Below, piece by piece: positions 17,312 to 24,789 of a stretch of DNA of 64,000 bases. The position numbers and the translations under genes were made by a program. Source of the stretch: [Flexibacter] sp. ATCC 35103 (GTDB lineage: Bacteria > Bacteroidota > Bacteroidia > Flavobacteriales > Flavobacteriaceae); NCBI RefSeq assembly GCF_001975985.1, contig NZ_MTQF01000010.1, positions 124,001 to 188,000 on the forward strand. The letters are read 5' to 3'. Each line of letters starts with the position of its first letter. Within the stretch, counting starts at the first letter, position 1. Below the pieces are notes generated by a model. The model was given only the letters and a program-made list of their open reading frames with translations, ran no database searches and was not told the origin of the DNA.

Positions 17312-18856
17312 TTATTCTTCGTCAGGTTCGTTCATGATTTTTTCACGATACTTTTTACCAATTAGTAAAACTAATTTTAACTTATAATCGTCAACCAGCC
17401 ATTCGCGATAGTTTTTACTGCATTGGCTCAAACATTTTGCATAACGTTTGATACGGCATTCGATATCATCATCAAGTTCTTTTCCTAATGATTTTGCTTC
17501 TTGCAAGGTTTCTGTATTATCAACACACATGGCAGCGTGCTGTTCTAATGATTTGTCTAATACTACTTTAGAACGTAAATTTTGTTTGATGATTAGTTTG
17601 TGTTCTTCATCAACATCAAAAGTAACATCAGCAGTTTTGGCAAATTTTGCGCGCAATTCCGGTGGCATACTGTATTTGAAATACAATTCGATTTCAGTAT
17701 CATCACGCAGATTTTCTAAATAAAATTCTGGTGATTTAAAGATATGCTGCCAGTTTACCGGCTCGCTCCATAAACCAAAACGTGCTGCATTATTACCTAA
17801 ATCGATTACTGTAAATTCATCTTTACCTGGTAATTTACGAGATCCACGACCAATCATCTGATAATATAATGTAAGCGATTTTGTCGCTCTGTTTAAGATA
17901 ATAGTTTCAACTGTAGGCTCATCAAAACCTGTTGTTAAGATTCCCACAGAAGTAAGAATTGCATCAGGAGTCTTTTTGAACCATGCTAAAATATCTTTAC
18001 GTTCTTCAGAACTGCTTGTATTATCAAGGTGCCTGATGTCGTAACCGGCTTCTCTAAAAGTTTCATATACATATAATGAAGTATGAATACCATTGTTGAA
18101 AATCAGGGTTTTTTTACCTAATGAACGTTCTGTATAGGCATGCAGAAGTTTTTCCTGCATGATAGTATTTGTATATAAATCGTCTGAAGATTTTACGGTA
18201 TAATCTCCGTTGATACCTACTTTTAGTGATGTTAATCCCACATCATAACTATAAGTAGTTGCTCTGGCAAGGAAACCTTTATCGATCAATGAACTAATGG
18301 TGTCTCCCACAATAAGTTCATCATAACTCTGGTGCATTGGTAATTTTATATTCGAACTCAAAGGTGTTGCTGTTACCCCAAGGATAAAAGCATTTTTGAA
18401 TGAGTTTAATAATTTTCTGAATGAATTGTAATGTGCCTCATCGATAATAACCAAACCAATATTATCAAGATGTAATTTCTCGTCATTGATACGGTTTTTT
18501 AATGTCTCAACCATAGCCACAAAACAAGAATATTCGTTTTGATCCGGTAATTCTTTTACTTTACTGTTAATGATTTTATTAGAAACACCAAAACCTTTTA
18601 GCATTTTTGAGGTTTGTTTACAAAGCTCGATACGATGTGTTAAAACCACCACTTTTTTATCATTATTAGCTAAATAACGACGAACGATTTCAGAGAAAAT
18701 AACTGTTTTCCCTCCACCTGTTGGTAATTGATATAATAAATGATGTTTCGAAGGAGCATTGTCTAAACGTTCAAAAATGGCATCGATATCGCCTTTTTGG
18801 TATGCATAAAGTTCTTTTTTCTCTTCTCTTTCTATTTCTAAAGTGTTTTGAGACAT
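17312..18856 (-). CDS. DEAD/DEAH-box SF2 helicase (SSL2/type III restriction ATPase-like)
   Basis: A 514-residue DNA or RNA-dependent ATPase. Walker A YQLPTGGGKTVIFSEIVRRYL, DEAH-type box IIDEAHYNSFRKLL, GVTATPL, and the C-terminal helicase motif YYQMIGRGSRKLPGKDEFTVIDLGNN show both RecA-like domains. It lacks a recognisable nuclease or methylase domain, and no restriction genes are near, so it is likely a standalone helicase for repair or transcription coupling. A cysteine/lysine-rich C-terminal region of about 100 residues is not assigned. Confidence 0.9.
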   Translation of the reverse strand: MSQNTLEIEREEKKELYAYQKGDIDAIFERLDNAPSKHHLLYQLPTGGGKTVIFSEIVRRYLANNDKKVVVLTHRIELCKQTSKMLKGFGVSNKIINSKVKELPDQNEYSCFVAMVETLKNRINDEKLHLDNIGLVIIDEAHYNSFRKLLNSFKNAFILGVTATPLSSNIKLPMHQSYDELIVGDTISSLIDKGFLARATTYSYDVGLTSLKVGINGDYTVKSSDDLYTNTIMQEKLLHAYTERSLGKKTLIFNNGIHTSLYVYETFREAGYDIRHLDNTSSSEERKDILAWFKKTPDAILTSVGILTTGFDEPTVETIILNRATKSLTLYYQMIGRGSRKLPGKDEFTVIDLGNNAARFGLWSEPVNWQHIFKSPEFYLENLRDDTEIELYFKYSMPPELRAKFAKTADVTFDVDEEHKLIIKQNLRSKVVLDKSLEQHAAMCVDNTETLQEAKSLGKELDDDIECRIKRYAKCLSQCSKNYREWLVDDYKLKLVLLIGKKYREKIMNEPDEE

Positions 18857-18964
18857 TGTTTATTTTTGGATTTTTGCAAAAATACACCTAAAAAACAGTT
18901 ATTCATCTTATTTTAACGTAAAATAAATGATTTTTTTAAATAAGATTTTTTATGAGAAAAGCCT

Positions 18965-19498
18965 TTATAAGTCAATTTTGTCTGAAATTGCCTCAAAATC
19001 ATACTTATTTTTCCATTTTTGTTGAATAGTTTCCTGTTGAATTGAGAAAACTCTTTCTTTAAATTCACTCAAAATCCCGTTAGAAATTATAAAATTGACA
19101 GCTTGCTCAAATGAATTGAGAATACTTTTGTAAAATAATTCCTGCTTAATAAAATTATTTGAAGAATAGGTTTGTGCGATTTCGATGTTATAAAGCATCA
19201 GATCAGCAATTACAAAAGGATCAACTCCAATCATTATAAAATGCTTGATGATTTTCTGGGCAACAGAACGTCGCATCTTAGCTTTTGGACGCCATTTTGC
19301 ATTGGGTTTCTTTACAGGAAAATATTCATGCGAAATTTTTACTTTCGATTCCTGCAAAAGTTTGTCCTCTTTAGGATTAAAAACAAAATCATAATAGACT
19401 TTTACGGGACTAAATTTTTCATACAACTCGATAATTTGTTCTTCGAGTTGTTCCTTGGTCAATTCGCCAAAATATTTTTTTAAATCGCGTTTACTCAT
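18965..19498 (-). CDS. DUF6155-like protein of unknown function
   Basis: Starts MSKRDLKKYFGELTKEQLEEQIIELYEKFSPVKVYYDF, highly charged and helical, then contains KPNAKWRPKAKMRRSVAQKIIKHFIMIGVDP. I recall this pattern from DUF6155 proteins of Bacteroidota, but cannot verify. 177 residues, soluble, no signal peptide or membrane segment. The start at 19498 (MSK) is preferred over MIM at 19504. It lies 108 bases downstream of the start of the helicase gene and in the same direction; they may be coexpressed. Confidence 0.75.
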   Translation of the reverse strand: MSKRDLKKYFGELTKEQLEEQIIELYEKFSPVKVYYDFVFNPKEDKLLQESKVKISHEYFPVKKPNAKWRPKAKMRRSVAQKIIKHFIMIGVDPFVIADLMLYNIEIAQTYSSNNFIKQELFYKSILNSFEQAVNFIISNGILSEFKERVFSIQQETIQQKWKNKYDFEAISDKIDL

Positions 19499-19567
19499 TA
19501 TCAAAGTTTAAGGTTACAAAAGTAAATTACTTTATTGATTCATACTGCAAAAACCAATCCTAATACT

Positions 19568-19575
19568 TAATTTTG
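19568..19575 (+). promoter_or_regulatory. -7 element before the DUF3817 gene
   Basis: TAATTTTG matches TAnnTTTG and lies 27 bases before the ATG at 19603; no clear -33 element is present. Confidence 0.45.
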
Positions 19576-19602
19576 CTTGTATAAAACTTAAAAAACAGAT
19601 AC

Positions 19603-19890
19603 ATGCTCAAGATTTTCAAAGTTACCGCAATTTTAGAGGGAATTTCTTATTTGGTGTTATTCGCTAATATGTTGATTATCAAAAACAACAATCCTGAATT
19701 ATATCATTCTATATTACGTCCGTTAGGAATGACTCATGGTGTTTTATTTATTGGGTACATAATATTGGCAGTTTTGCTTAGGAAATCTCAAAATTGGGAC
19801 TTAAAAACTTTCGGAATTATCCTGATTGCTTCTCTGATTCCTTTTGGAACTTTCTATATTGAGAAAAAATATCTGGAAAATAATGCATAA
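19603..19890 (+). CDS. DUF3817 small membrane protein
   Basis: The 95 residues form three hydrophobic helices and match the DUF3817 pattern: FKVTAILEGISYLVLFANML, an invariant-looking RPLGMTHGVLFIGYIILA, and FIPFGTFYIEKKYL-like end (LIPFGTFYIEKKYL). Function is unknown; members are often fused to or neighbours of transporters. The last 8 bases overlap the start of the mechanosensitive-channel gene, which implies translational coupling. Confidence 0.85.
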   Translation: MLKIFKVTAILEGISYLVLFANMLIIKNNNPELYHSILRPLGMTHGVLFIGYIILAVLLRKSQNWDLKTFGIILIASLIPFGTFYIEKKYLENNA

Positions 19891-21139
19891 GCCTTTGGAT
19901 AAAATATTTAATTTTTTATATCCGCTTTTTAGAGATTGGGGAATGAGCCGCAACTTTGCGTCTTATATTAGCCTTGCTCTTAACATTGTGATCATGGTAG
20001 TTTTGGCATTTGCCATTTATTATGTCGCAAAATTTGTTTTAGTGACTTTAACAGCGATTTTTGCGCAAAAAACTAAAACTAAGTTTGATGATTATCTAAT
20101 TCACAACAAAACCACAAAATATACGGCATATTTAATTCCGTTTTTCTTTGTTTATAAGGCCGTTCCTATTATTCTGGATAAATATGAATATTGGGAATCC
20201 CTGTTTGGGAAAATAGTAGGTATTTATATTGTTTTGATTAGTTTATGGATCATCAGAACAATTTTTAATGCTTTACGCGATTATCTAAAACAGAAACCGG
20301 AATACAGCGACAAACCTATTGACAGTTTTGTTCAGGTTATTATGATTGTGCTCTGGATCTTTGGTGTTGCAATGATTATTTCGACATTATTCGGAATCAA
20401 AAAAGGAGAATTATTAACGATTTTAGGAACACTTTCGGCAATTATTATCTTGATTTTCAGGGATACTATTTTAGGATTTGTTTCTAGTGTTCAGGTTGCC
20501 ATAAACGATATGGTTCGTATTGGTGACTGGATTACAATGGACAAATTTGGTGCTGATGGTGACGTAATCGAGATTAACCTGACAACGGTAAAGGTTCGAA
20601 ATTTTGATAATACGATTACCACAATCCCTACTTATGCGCTGAGTTCAGATTCTTTTCAGAACTGGCGAGGCATGCAAAAATCTGACGGTAGACGTATAAA
20701 AAGACATATCCTGATAAAAAGCAGCAGTATTCGTTTCCTGAATAATGATGATCTTAATCATATGAAACGTGTACAGCTTATAAGTTCTTATATAGAAACC
20801 AGACAAGCTGAAATAGAAAAATACAACGATTTACGCGGTGTAGATAAATCGCTCTCGCTTAATGGTAGAAATATGACGAATCTGGGTTTATTCCGTAAAT
20901 ATATCATGCAATATTTAGTAACACATCCGGGACTAAATAAAGATATGCATATTATGTGTCGTCAGCTGCAATCGACTGCGCACGGAGTTCCGTTAGAGAT
21001 TTATGCGTTTTCGAGCGATAAACGCTGGGCGAATTACGAATATATTATGGCTGATATTTTTGATCATGTAATGGCTTCGGTTATTTATTTTGATCTTGAA
21101 ATATTCGAATTACCATCGACAATAGGACCGCTTAATTAG
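19883..21139 (+). CDS. MscS-family mechanosensitive ion channel (YbdG-like)
   Basis: Inner-membrane channel that opens on membrane tension at hypo-osmotic shock. I choose the ATG at 19883 (MHKPLDKIFNFLYPLF), overlapping the DUF3817 stop by 8 bases, giving 418 residues. About five hydrophobic segments precede the conserved MscS pore/beta-domain region ILIFRDTILGFVSSVQVAINDMVRIGDWITM. The extended C-terminal domain (DGRRIKRHILI...) resembles the long YbdG-type members rather than the 286-residue MscS. The TAG stop lies inside the left arm of an inverted repeat at 21137. Confidence 0.9.
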   Translation: MHKPLDKIFNFLYPLFRDWGMSRNFASYISLALNIVIMVVLAFAIYYVAKFVLVTLTAIFAQKTKTKFDDYLIHNKTTKYTAYLIPFFFVYKAVPIILDKYEYWESLFGKIVGIYIVLISLWIIRTIFNALRDYLKQKPEYSDKPIDSFVQVIMIVLWIFGVAMIISTLFGIKKGELLTILGTLSAIIILIFRDTILGFVSSVQVAINDMVRIGDWITMDKFGADGDVIEINLTTVKVRNFDNTITTIPTYALSSDSFQNWRGMQKSDGRRIKRHILIKSSSIRFLNNDDLNHMKRVQLISSYIETRQAEIEKYNDLRGVDKSLSLNGRNMTNLGLFRKYIMQYLVTHPGLNKDMHIMCRQLQSTAHGVPLEIYAFSSDKRWANYEYIMADIFDHVMASVIYFDLEIFELPSTIGPLN

Positions 21140-21199
21140 TTTTCAGTCTCAGTGGCAGTTTTCAGTTGTACTGACACTTAGAACTGAGGCTGAAAACTA
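21137..21199. repeat. inverted repeat carrying both stop codons of two convergent genes
   Basis: TAGTTTTCAG-t-CTCAGT (21137-21153) pairs with ACTGAG-g-CTGAAAACTA (21183-21199). The first three bases are the TAG of the channel gene and the last three, on the minus strand, are the TAG of the lipoprotein gene. A T-run follows at 21200. The same right arm recurs at the proline dehydrogenase stop codon (62573-62586). It can act as a bidirectional terminator. Confidence 0.75.
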
Positions 21200-21628
21200 T
21201 TTTTTAATTTCTTCAAAAACAAATTTCGAATTATCATATTCTATTGGAGTTCCGGGCATAAAACACGGAAGATTGAAGTATATCCCTATTACCCCACTTC
21301 CTAAAAATAGTTTGTTTTCTTTTTTTAGCAAAGCAAGCGGTACTCTTTTCCAGCTTCCCCCGTTTGAGATATAATGAAAATCACCTCTTAAAGTGTCTCC
21401 TTTTATATCCCCTCTTACATCTCCTGAATCTTTACCTTGTTGATAATAAGATCTTTCGTAACGCCCGAAAAAGCGTTTGTCATTAATATCTATCGCTAAA
21501 ACTGCTGTGTCCTTGCCATTTACGGCGTGATACACAATATGTTTGTACTCGCTTTTTTTGTCTCTGGAATTGCAGGAAACAATTAAAATTACGATTAAAA
21601 CTGAAAACAATAAAGATTTTATATTCAT
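21197..21628 (-). CDS. small lipoprotein of unknown function
   Basis: I choose the ATG at 21628 (MNIKSLLFSVLIVILIVSCNSRDKK), which places a type II signal peptide with lipobox LIVSC at the N-terminus; longer in-frame starts run into an intergenic repeat. The mature 120 or so residues include AVLAIDINDKRFFGRYERSYYQQGKDSGDVRGDIKGDTLRGDFHYISNGG, a beta-rich pattern of a small Bacteroidota lipoprotein. Function is unknown. Confidence 0.75.
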   Translation of the reverse strand: MNIKSLLFSVLIVILIVSCNSRDKKSEYKHIVYHAVNGKDTAVLAIDINDKRFFGRYERSYYQQGKDSGDVRGDIKGDTLRGDFHYISNGGSWKRVPLALLKKENKLFLGSGVIGIYFNLPCFMPGTPIEYDNSKFVFEEIKK

Positions 21629-21644
21629 AGAGAGGCTTTTTTTT

Positions 21645-21775
21645 ACCATATAGTAATGTAAGTTCATTTAAAGGTTTACGCTTAATTTTTTAAACCATAT
21701 AAGTGATGTAAGTTCATTTAAAACTTTACGCTTAATTTTAGATCAACTTATAATATCTTATATAACTTATATGGT
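21645..21775. repeat. tandem palindromic AT-rich intergenic elements
   Basis: Copy A (21645-21689) begins ACCATATAGTAATGTAAG and copy B (21694-21775) begins ACCATATAAGTGATGTAAG. Both continue TTCATTTAAA..TTTACGCTTAATTTT. Copy B ends in CTTATATAACTTATATGGT (21757-21775), the near-perfect complement of its left arm. Copy A is a left half only. The elements fill the space between the lipoprotein and the 21849 gene, so they lie in or near both promoters. Confidence 0.75.
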
Positions 21776-21848
21776 GAAATTTTATTTATAATTCATACGG
21801 TAAAACTAATTTTCGCATTATAATTTTTTCTAAATTTAAAGAAAAAAG

Positions 21849-22250
21849 ATGGAAGATAGAGATGCTTTTTTAAGAGAATTCAGAGGCGAAACTTTAGGAA
21901 CAGTAAGTGCTCAATCTTCACCAGATGAGTTGTTTCAAAATCAGACGATTAGACCTATTCTAAAACTTCAAAATGATTTATTTATTGCCGTTTTTATCAA
22001 CTACGTCAATAAAAACAAAGCTGATTTTTATTCGTATACAGTCGAAAAGAAACTTCAAACCATAGAAAATTCCATTCAGAAAGATATTAAGTTTAGAAAT
22101 TCTCTTAAAGGAATTATTATGGCACTTTTTACGCTTGAAGAATATGATGCTTATATTCAGAACTCTTCGAGTTTAAACAAACGAATGATGAATTTGCTGG
22201 TTGAACGCTTGAAAAGTCAGGTACAATTGTTTGAGTTGGAAACTAAATAA
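21849..22250 (+). CDS. conserved soluble protein of unknown function
   Basis: The 133 residues (MEDRDAFLREFRGETLGTVSAQSSPDELFQNQTIRPILKLQNDLF...) are helical, without signal peptide or membrane segment. I recognise no domain; homologues I recall carry misleading labels such as 'glyoxalase', which the sequence does not support. It is followed 9 bases later by a membrane protein and then a Crp/Fnr regulator, all in the same direction, so it is probably the first gene of that operon. Confidence 0.75.
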   Translation: MEDRDAFLREFRGETLGTVSAQSSPDELFQNQTIRPILKLQNDLFIAVFINYVNKNKADFYSYTVEKKLQTIENSIQKDIKFRNSLKGIIMALFTLEEYDAYIQNSSSLNKRMMNLLVERLKSQVQLFELETK

Positions 22251-22259
22251 ATATAGTAA

Positions 22260-22766
22260 ATGTCGATTAGAACCTTTTGGATAATTTTAATTAAAATATT
22301 AGGATTAATTTTAATTTCTCAAACTATAACAATAATTCCGGAATGGATTTCATCCATTTATTTCATATATGAAAATGGAGATACTAAAAATTTAATTATC
22401 CTTATTTTTAGTATTTTACTTGTTCTTTTTATTTTGTATTTAATTTTTCGTTTTTTCCTTTTTAAAGCCAATTGGATTATTGATAAATTAAGGCTTGATA
22501 AAGGTTTTGAAAATGATTGGATAGAATTGAATTCAAGCCAAAACAAAATAATATCAATAGCTATAATTATAATAGGAGGATTTATGTTTATTCAGAATGT
22601 TCCAATTATATTTAAGGAATTTTTTATCTTTTTTCAGCAGAAAATTCTTTTCAAAGATTATCCAAAATCTGGTTGGATTATCTTTTACTTTTGTAAAGCT
22701 ATAATGGGTTATTTGTTAATAACGAACAGTTTTAGAATTGCGAGATTTATTGATAAACAGAAATAA
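22260..22766 (+). CDS. membrane protein of unknown function
   Basis: 168 residues with four hydrophobic segments (roughly residues 5-25, 41-66, 97-118 and 145-162), typical of a small polytopic inner-membrane protein. The base composition is even more AT-rich than the neighbours. It starts 9 bases after the preceding gene and ends 13 before the Crp/Fnr gene, so it is within an operon. No family was recognised. Confidence 0.7.
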   Translation: MSIRTFWIILIKILGLILISQTITIIPEWISSIYFIYENGDTKNLIILIFSILLVLFILYLIFRFFLFKANWIIDKLRLDKGFENDWIELNSSQNKIISIAIIIIGGFMFIQNVPIIFKEFFIFFQQKILFKDYPKSGWIIFYFCKAIMGYLLITNSFRIARFIDKQK

Positions 22767-22779
22767 AATTTAAATATTT

Positions 22780-23355
22780 ATGTTCAATCAATTCCGAAAT
22801 AAAATTCCATTATCTGATGAAAAATGGATTGAATATACCAACCTTTTCAATTGCATTGAAGTTCCTGCAAAAACAACCCTTTTAGAAGAAGGTGAAATTT
22901 CAAAAAAGCTTTTTATAATTGAAAAAGGATGCATCAGAGTTTGGTTTAATAATAATGGAAAAGATTTGACGACTCAATTCTTTTTCGAAAATCAAAGTGT
23001 TGCTTCTATCGAAAGTTTCATAAAAAAAATGCCAAGTCCGGTTGTGGTCGAAACTATTGAACCTTCTGTTTTATGGTGGATTCATAAAAATGATCTCGAT
23101 AAAATTCTGGAAGAAATTAAAGAAATTCCAGCGTTGAGAGATCGTTTAATTGATATGCTTTTTCAACGCACATTTGATTATATGAAATATTTTTTTTCTT
23201 TTATAAAAGACTCTCCTACTCATCGTTATCTTAATTTAATTAAAGAAAGACCTCAAATCATTCAACGTGTTCCACAACATTATATTGCCTCTTATCTTGG
23301 TGTAACAACTGTTCATTTAAGCCGGATAAAAAGCAAATTACTACATAATAAATAA
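22780..23355 (+). CDS. Crp/Fnr-family transcriptional regulator
   Basis: 191 residues: an N-terminal cyclic-nucleotide-binding-like beta barrel (FNCIEVPAKTTLLEEGEISKKLFIIEKGCIRVWFNNNG) and a short C-terminal part ending in YIASYLGVTTVHLSRIKSKLLHNK, the HTH recognition region of Bacteroidota Crp/Fnr proteins. No Fnr-type cysteine cluster is visible, so redox sensing through Fe-S is unlikely. It may control the downstream oxidoreductase, which has a GATAAC-N4-GTTATC motif in its promoter region. Confidence 0.9.
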   Translation: MFNQFRNKIPLSDEKWIEYTNLFNCIEVPAKTTLLEEGEISKKLFIIEKGCIRVWFNNNGKDLTTQFFFENQSVASIESFIKKMPSPVVVETIEPSVLWWIHKNDLDKILEEIKEIPALRDRLIDMLFQRTFDYMKYFFSFIKDSPTHRYLNLIKERPQIIQRVPQHYIASYLGVTTVHLSRIKSKLLHNK

Positions 23356-23364
23356 TTAAATTTC

Positions 23365-23428
23365 ACCATATAAGTTATATAAGTTCATTTAATTTTTTAC
23401 TTATAATTTCTTATATCACTTATATGGT
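23365..23428. repeat. 64-bp palindromic intergenic element
   Basis: Left arm ACCATATAAGTTATATAAG (23365-23383) and right arm CTTATATCACTTATATGGT (23410-23428) are complementary at 18 of 19 positions. It is the most complete copy of the family also present at 8345-8363 (right half) and 21645-21775. It starts 10 bases after the Crp/Fnr stop codon, so it may also end that transcript. Confidence 0.8.
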
Positions 23429-23443
23429 TTAATGTTTTTATTT

Positions 23444-23459
23444 GATAACAAATGTTATC
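23444..23459. promoter_or_regulatory. candidate operator before the oxidoreductase gene
   Basis: GATAAC-AAAT-GTTATC is an inverted repeat 22 bases upstream of a -7-like TAATTTTG (23481-23488) and 50 bases before the ATG. The spacing would allow a regulator such as the adjacent Crp/Fnr protein to act on this promoter. Confidence 0.4.
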
Positions 23460-23508
23460 GTCTTTCCTTTTATAGCGTTCTAATTTTGCTTCATAAAATT
23501 TAATAATT

Positions 23509-24480
23509 ATGAAAGCAGCAGTTATTTATAAAAAAGGCGAATTGCCAAAATATGCAGAATTCGCAGAACCGATTGTGCAAAACGAAAATGAAGTTTTAAT
23601 TTCAGTAAAAGCAGTCGCAATTACAAATCTGGATAAAGGAATTGTAAGCGGTGATCACTATTCTTCTGGTCATGAAAATCAAAACGGAATTGTAATTGGT
23701 AGCGACGCCATAGGTTTATTAGAAAACGGAACAAGAGTTTATGCTCGTGGAATTAGCGGCACAATTGCCGAGAAAGCGATTGTAGAAAAAAACAGAATGG
23801 TTCCTTTACCTGAAGAAATATCAGATGCAATTGCGGCATCAATGCCAAATGCCGTTGCAGGTTCAGCGATGGCGTTGCGTTTTAGGGCTAAAATCGAACC
23901 AGGAGAAACAGTTTTGATAAACGGAGCTACTGGTTTTACAGGCCAAATGGCGATTCAGATTGCGAAACATTACGGTGCAAAGAAAATAATTGTAACCGGA
24001 AGAAACGAAAAAATACTTCAAAGTTTACTGGAATTAGGCGCCGATGAAATTATTTCTCTTAAACAAGATGATAAAGTTATTCTTGCTCAATTGAAGTTAA
24101 TTCAGCAAAATACGCCCATTGATATAATTCTGGATTATTTGTGGGGACATTCGGCTGAATTAATTTTCTCGTTTTTAAAAGGAAAAGGAAATTTTACGCA
24201 TCACGTTCGGTATGTTTCTATTGGCGCTATGTCAGGTGATTCTATACAATTATCTGCAGCGATTTTACGAAGTGTAGATTTGCAATTATCGGGTTCAGGT
24301 TTAGGAAGCTGGACTAAAGACGAAGTAAAATTATTGTTTTCAGAAATTCTTCCGGAAATATTTGTTCTAGCTGCTCAAAATAAATTAAAAGTCAATATAG
24401 AAACTATTCCTTTGGTTGATATTGAAGAAATGTGGAATGCAGAAGTTCCGGACGGTAAACGATTGGTGGTTATGGTTTAA
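23509..24480 (+). CDS. zinc-type alcohol dehydrogenase / quinone oxidoreductase family protein
   Basis: MDR-superfamily enzyme of 323 residues. It has the N-terminal GroES-like domain, then VLINGATGFTGQMAIQIAKHYGAKKIIVTGRNE, the nucleotide-binding Rossmann segment. The structural and catalytic zinc ligands of classic alcohol dehydrogenases are not evident, which favours a quinone-oxidoreductase-like NADPH enzyme. Substrate unknown. It is monocistronic, preceded by a possible operator and a Crp/Fnr gene, and followed by dispersed repeats. Confidence 0.88.
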   Translation: MKAAVIYKKGELPKYAEFAEPIVQNENEVLISVKAVAITNLDKGIVSGDHYSSGHENQNGIVIGSDAIGLLENGTRVYARGISGTIAEKAIVEKNRMVPLPEEISDAIAASMPNAVAGSAMALRFRAKIEPGETVLINGATGFTGQMAIQIAKHYGAKKIIVTGRNEKILQSLLELGADEIISLKQDDKVILAQLKLIQQNTPIDIILDYLWGHSAELIFSFLKGKGNFTHHVRYVSIGAMSGDSIQLSAAILRSVDLQLSGSGLGSWTKDEVKLLFSEILPEIFVLAAQNKLKVNIETIPLVDIEEMWNAEVPDGKRLVVMV

Positions 24481-24489
24481 AGTCAAAAT

Positions 24490-24674
24490 TATTGTGTTGA
24501 ACGCGGATTAAACGGATTGCTAAAGCAAAACGCGGATAAAAACGGATTTATAGATGTCAATTATCGACAAAGTTTGTCATTTCGAGGAACGAGAAATCTC
24601 CACAAGAAACTCCGTAACGAGAATCTAATTTTGTCGAGCTTCTTACGAAGATTTCTCCTGCGTCGAAATGGCAA
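24490..24674. repeat. dispersed repeats after the oxidoreductase gene
   Basis: 24497-24550 carries ACGCGGATTAAACGGATT and a related second unit. 24574-24674 is a 101-bp element whose ends, TTGTCATTTCGAGGAACGAG and CTGCGTCGAAATGGCAA, form an imperfect terminal inverted repeat; a fragment recurs at 13552. The 309-base gap holds these repeats and a terminator and no gene. Confidence 0.65.
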
Positions 24675-24730
24675 CTATGTTTAAGCTTTGCGTTTTATTT
24701 ATGTTGTAAATTCACAAAATCTATAAAATA

Positions 24731-24769
24731 AAAAAGGTTTGATGAGAAATAAATCCCATCAAACCTTTT
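24731..24769 (-). terminator. terminator of the DUF885 gene
   Basis: AAAAGGTTTGATG (24732-24744) pairs with CATCAAACCTTTT (24757-24769); the A-run at 24727-24735 supplies the T-tract on the minus strand. Confidence 0.8.
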
Positions 24770-24789
24770 AAATTAATTGTTATAAAAAA

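Noticed and set aside
17312..18856. Restriction-modification or defence helicase
   Set aside because: The helicase has type III-like ATPase motifs but no nuclease or methylase domain, and no defence genes adjoin it.
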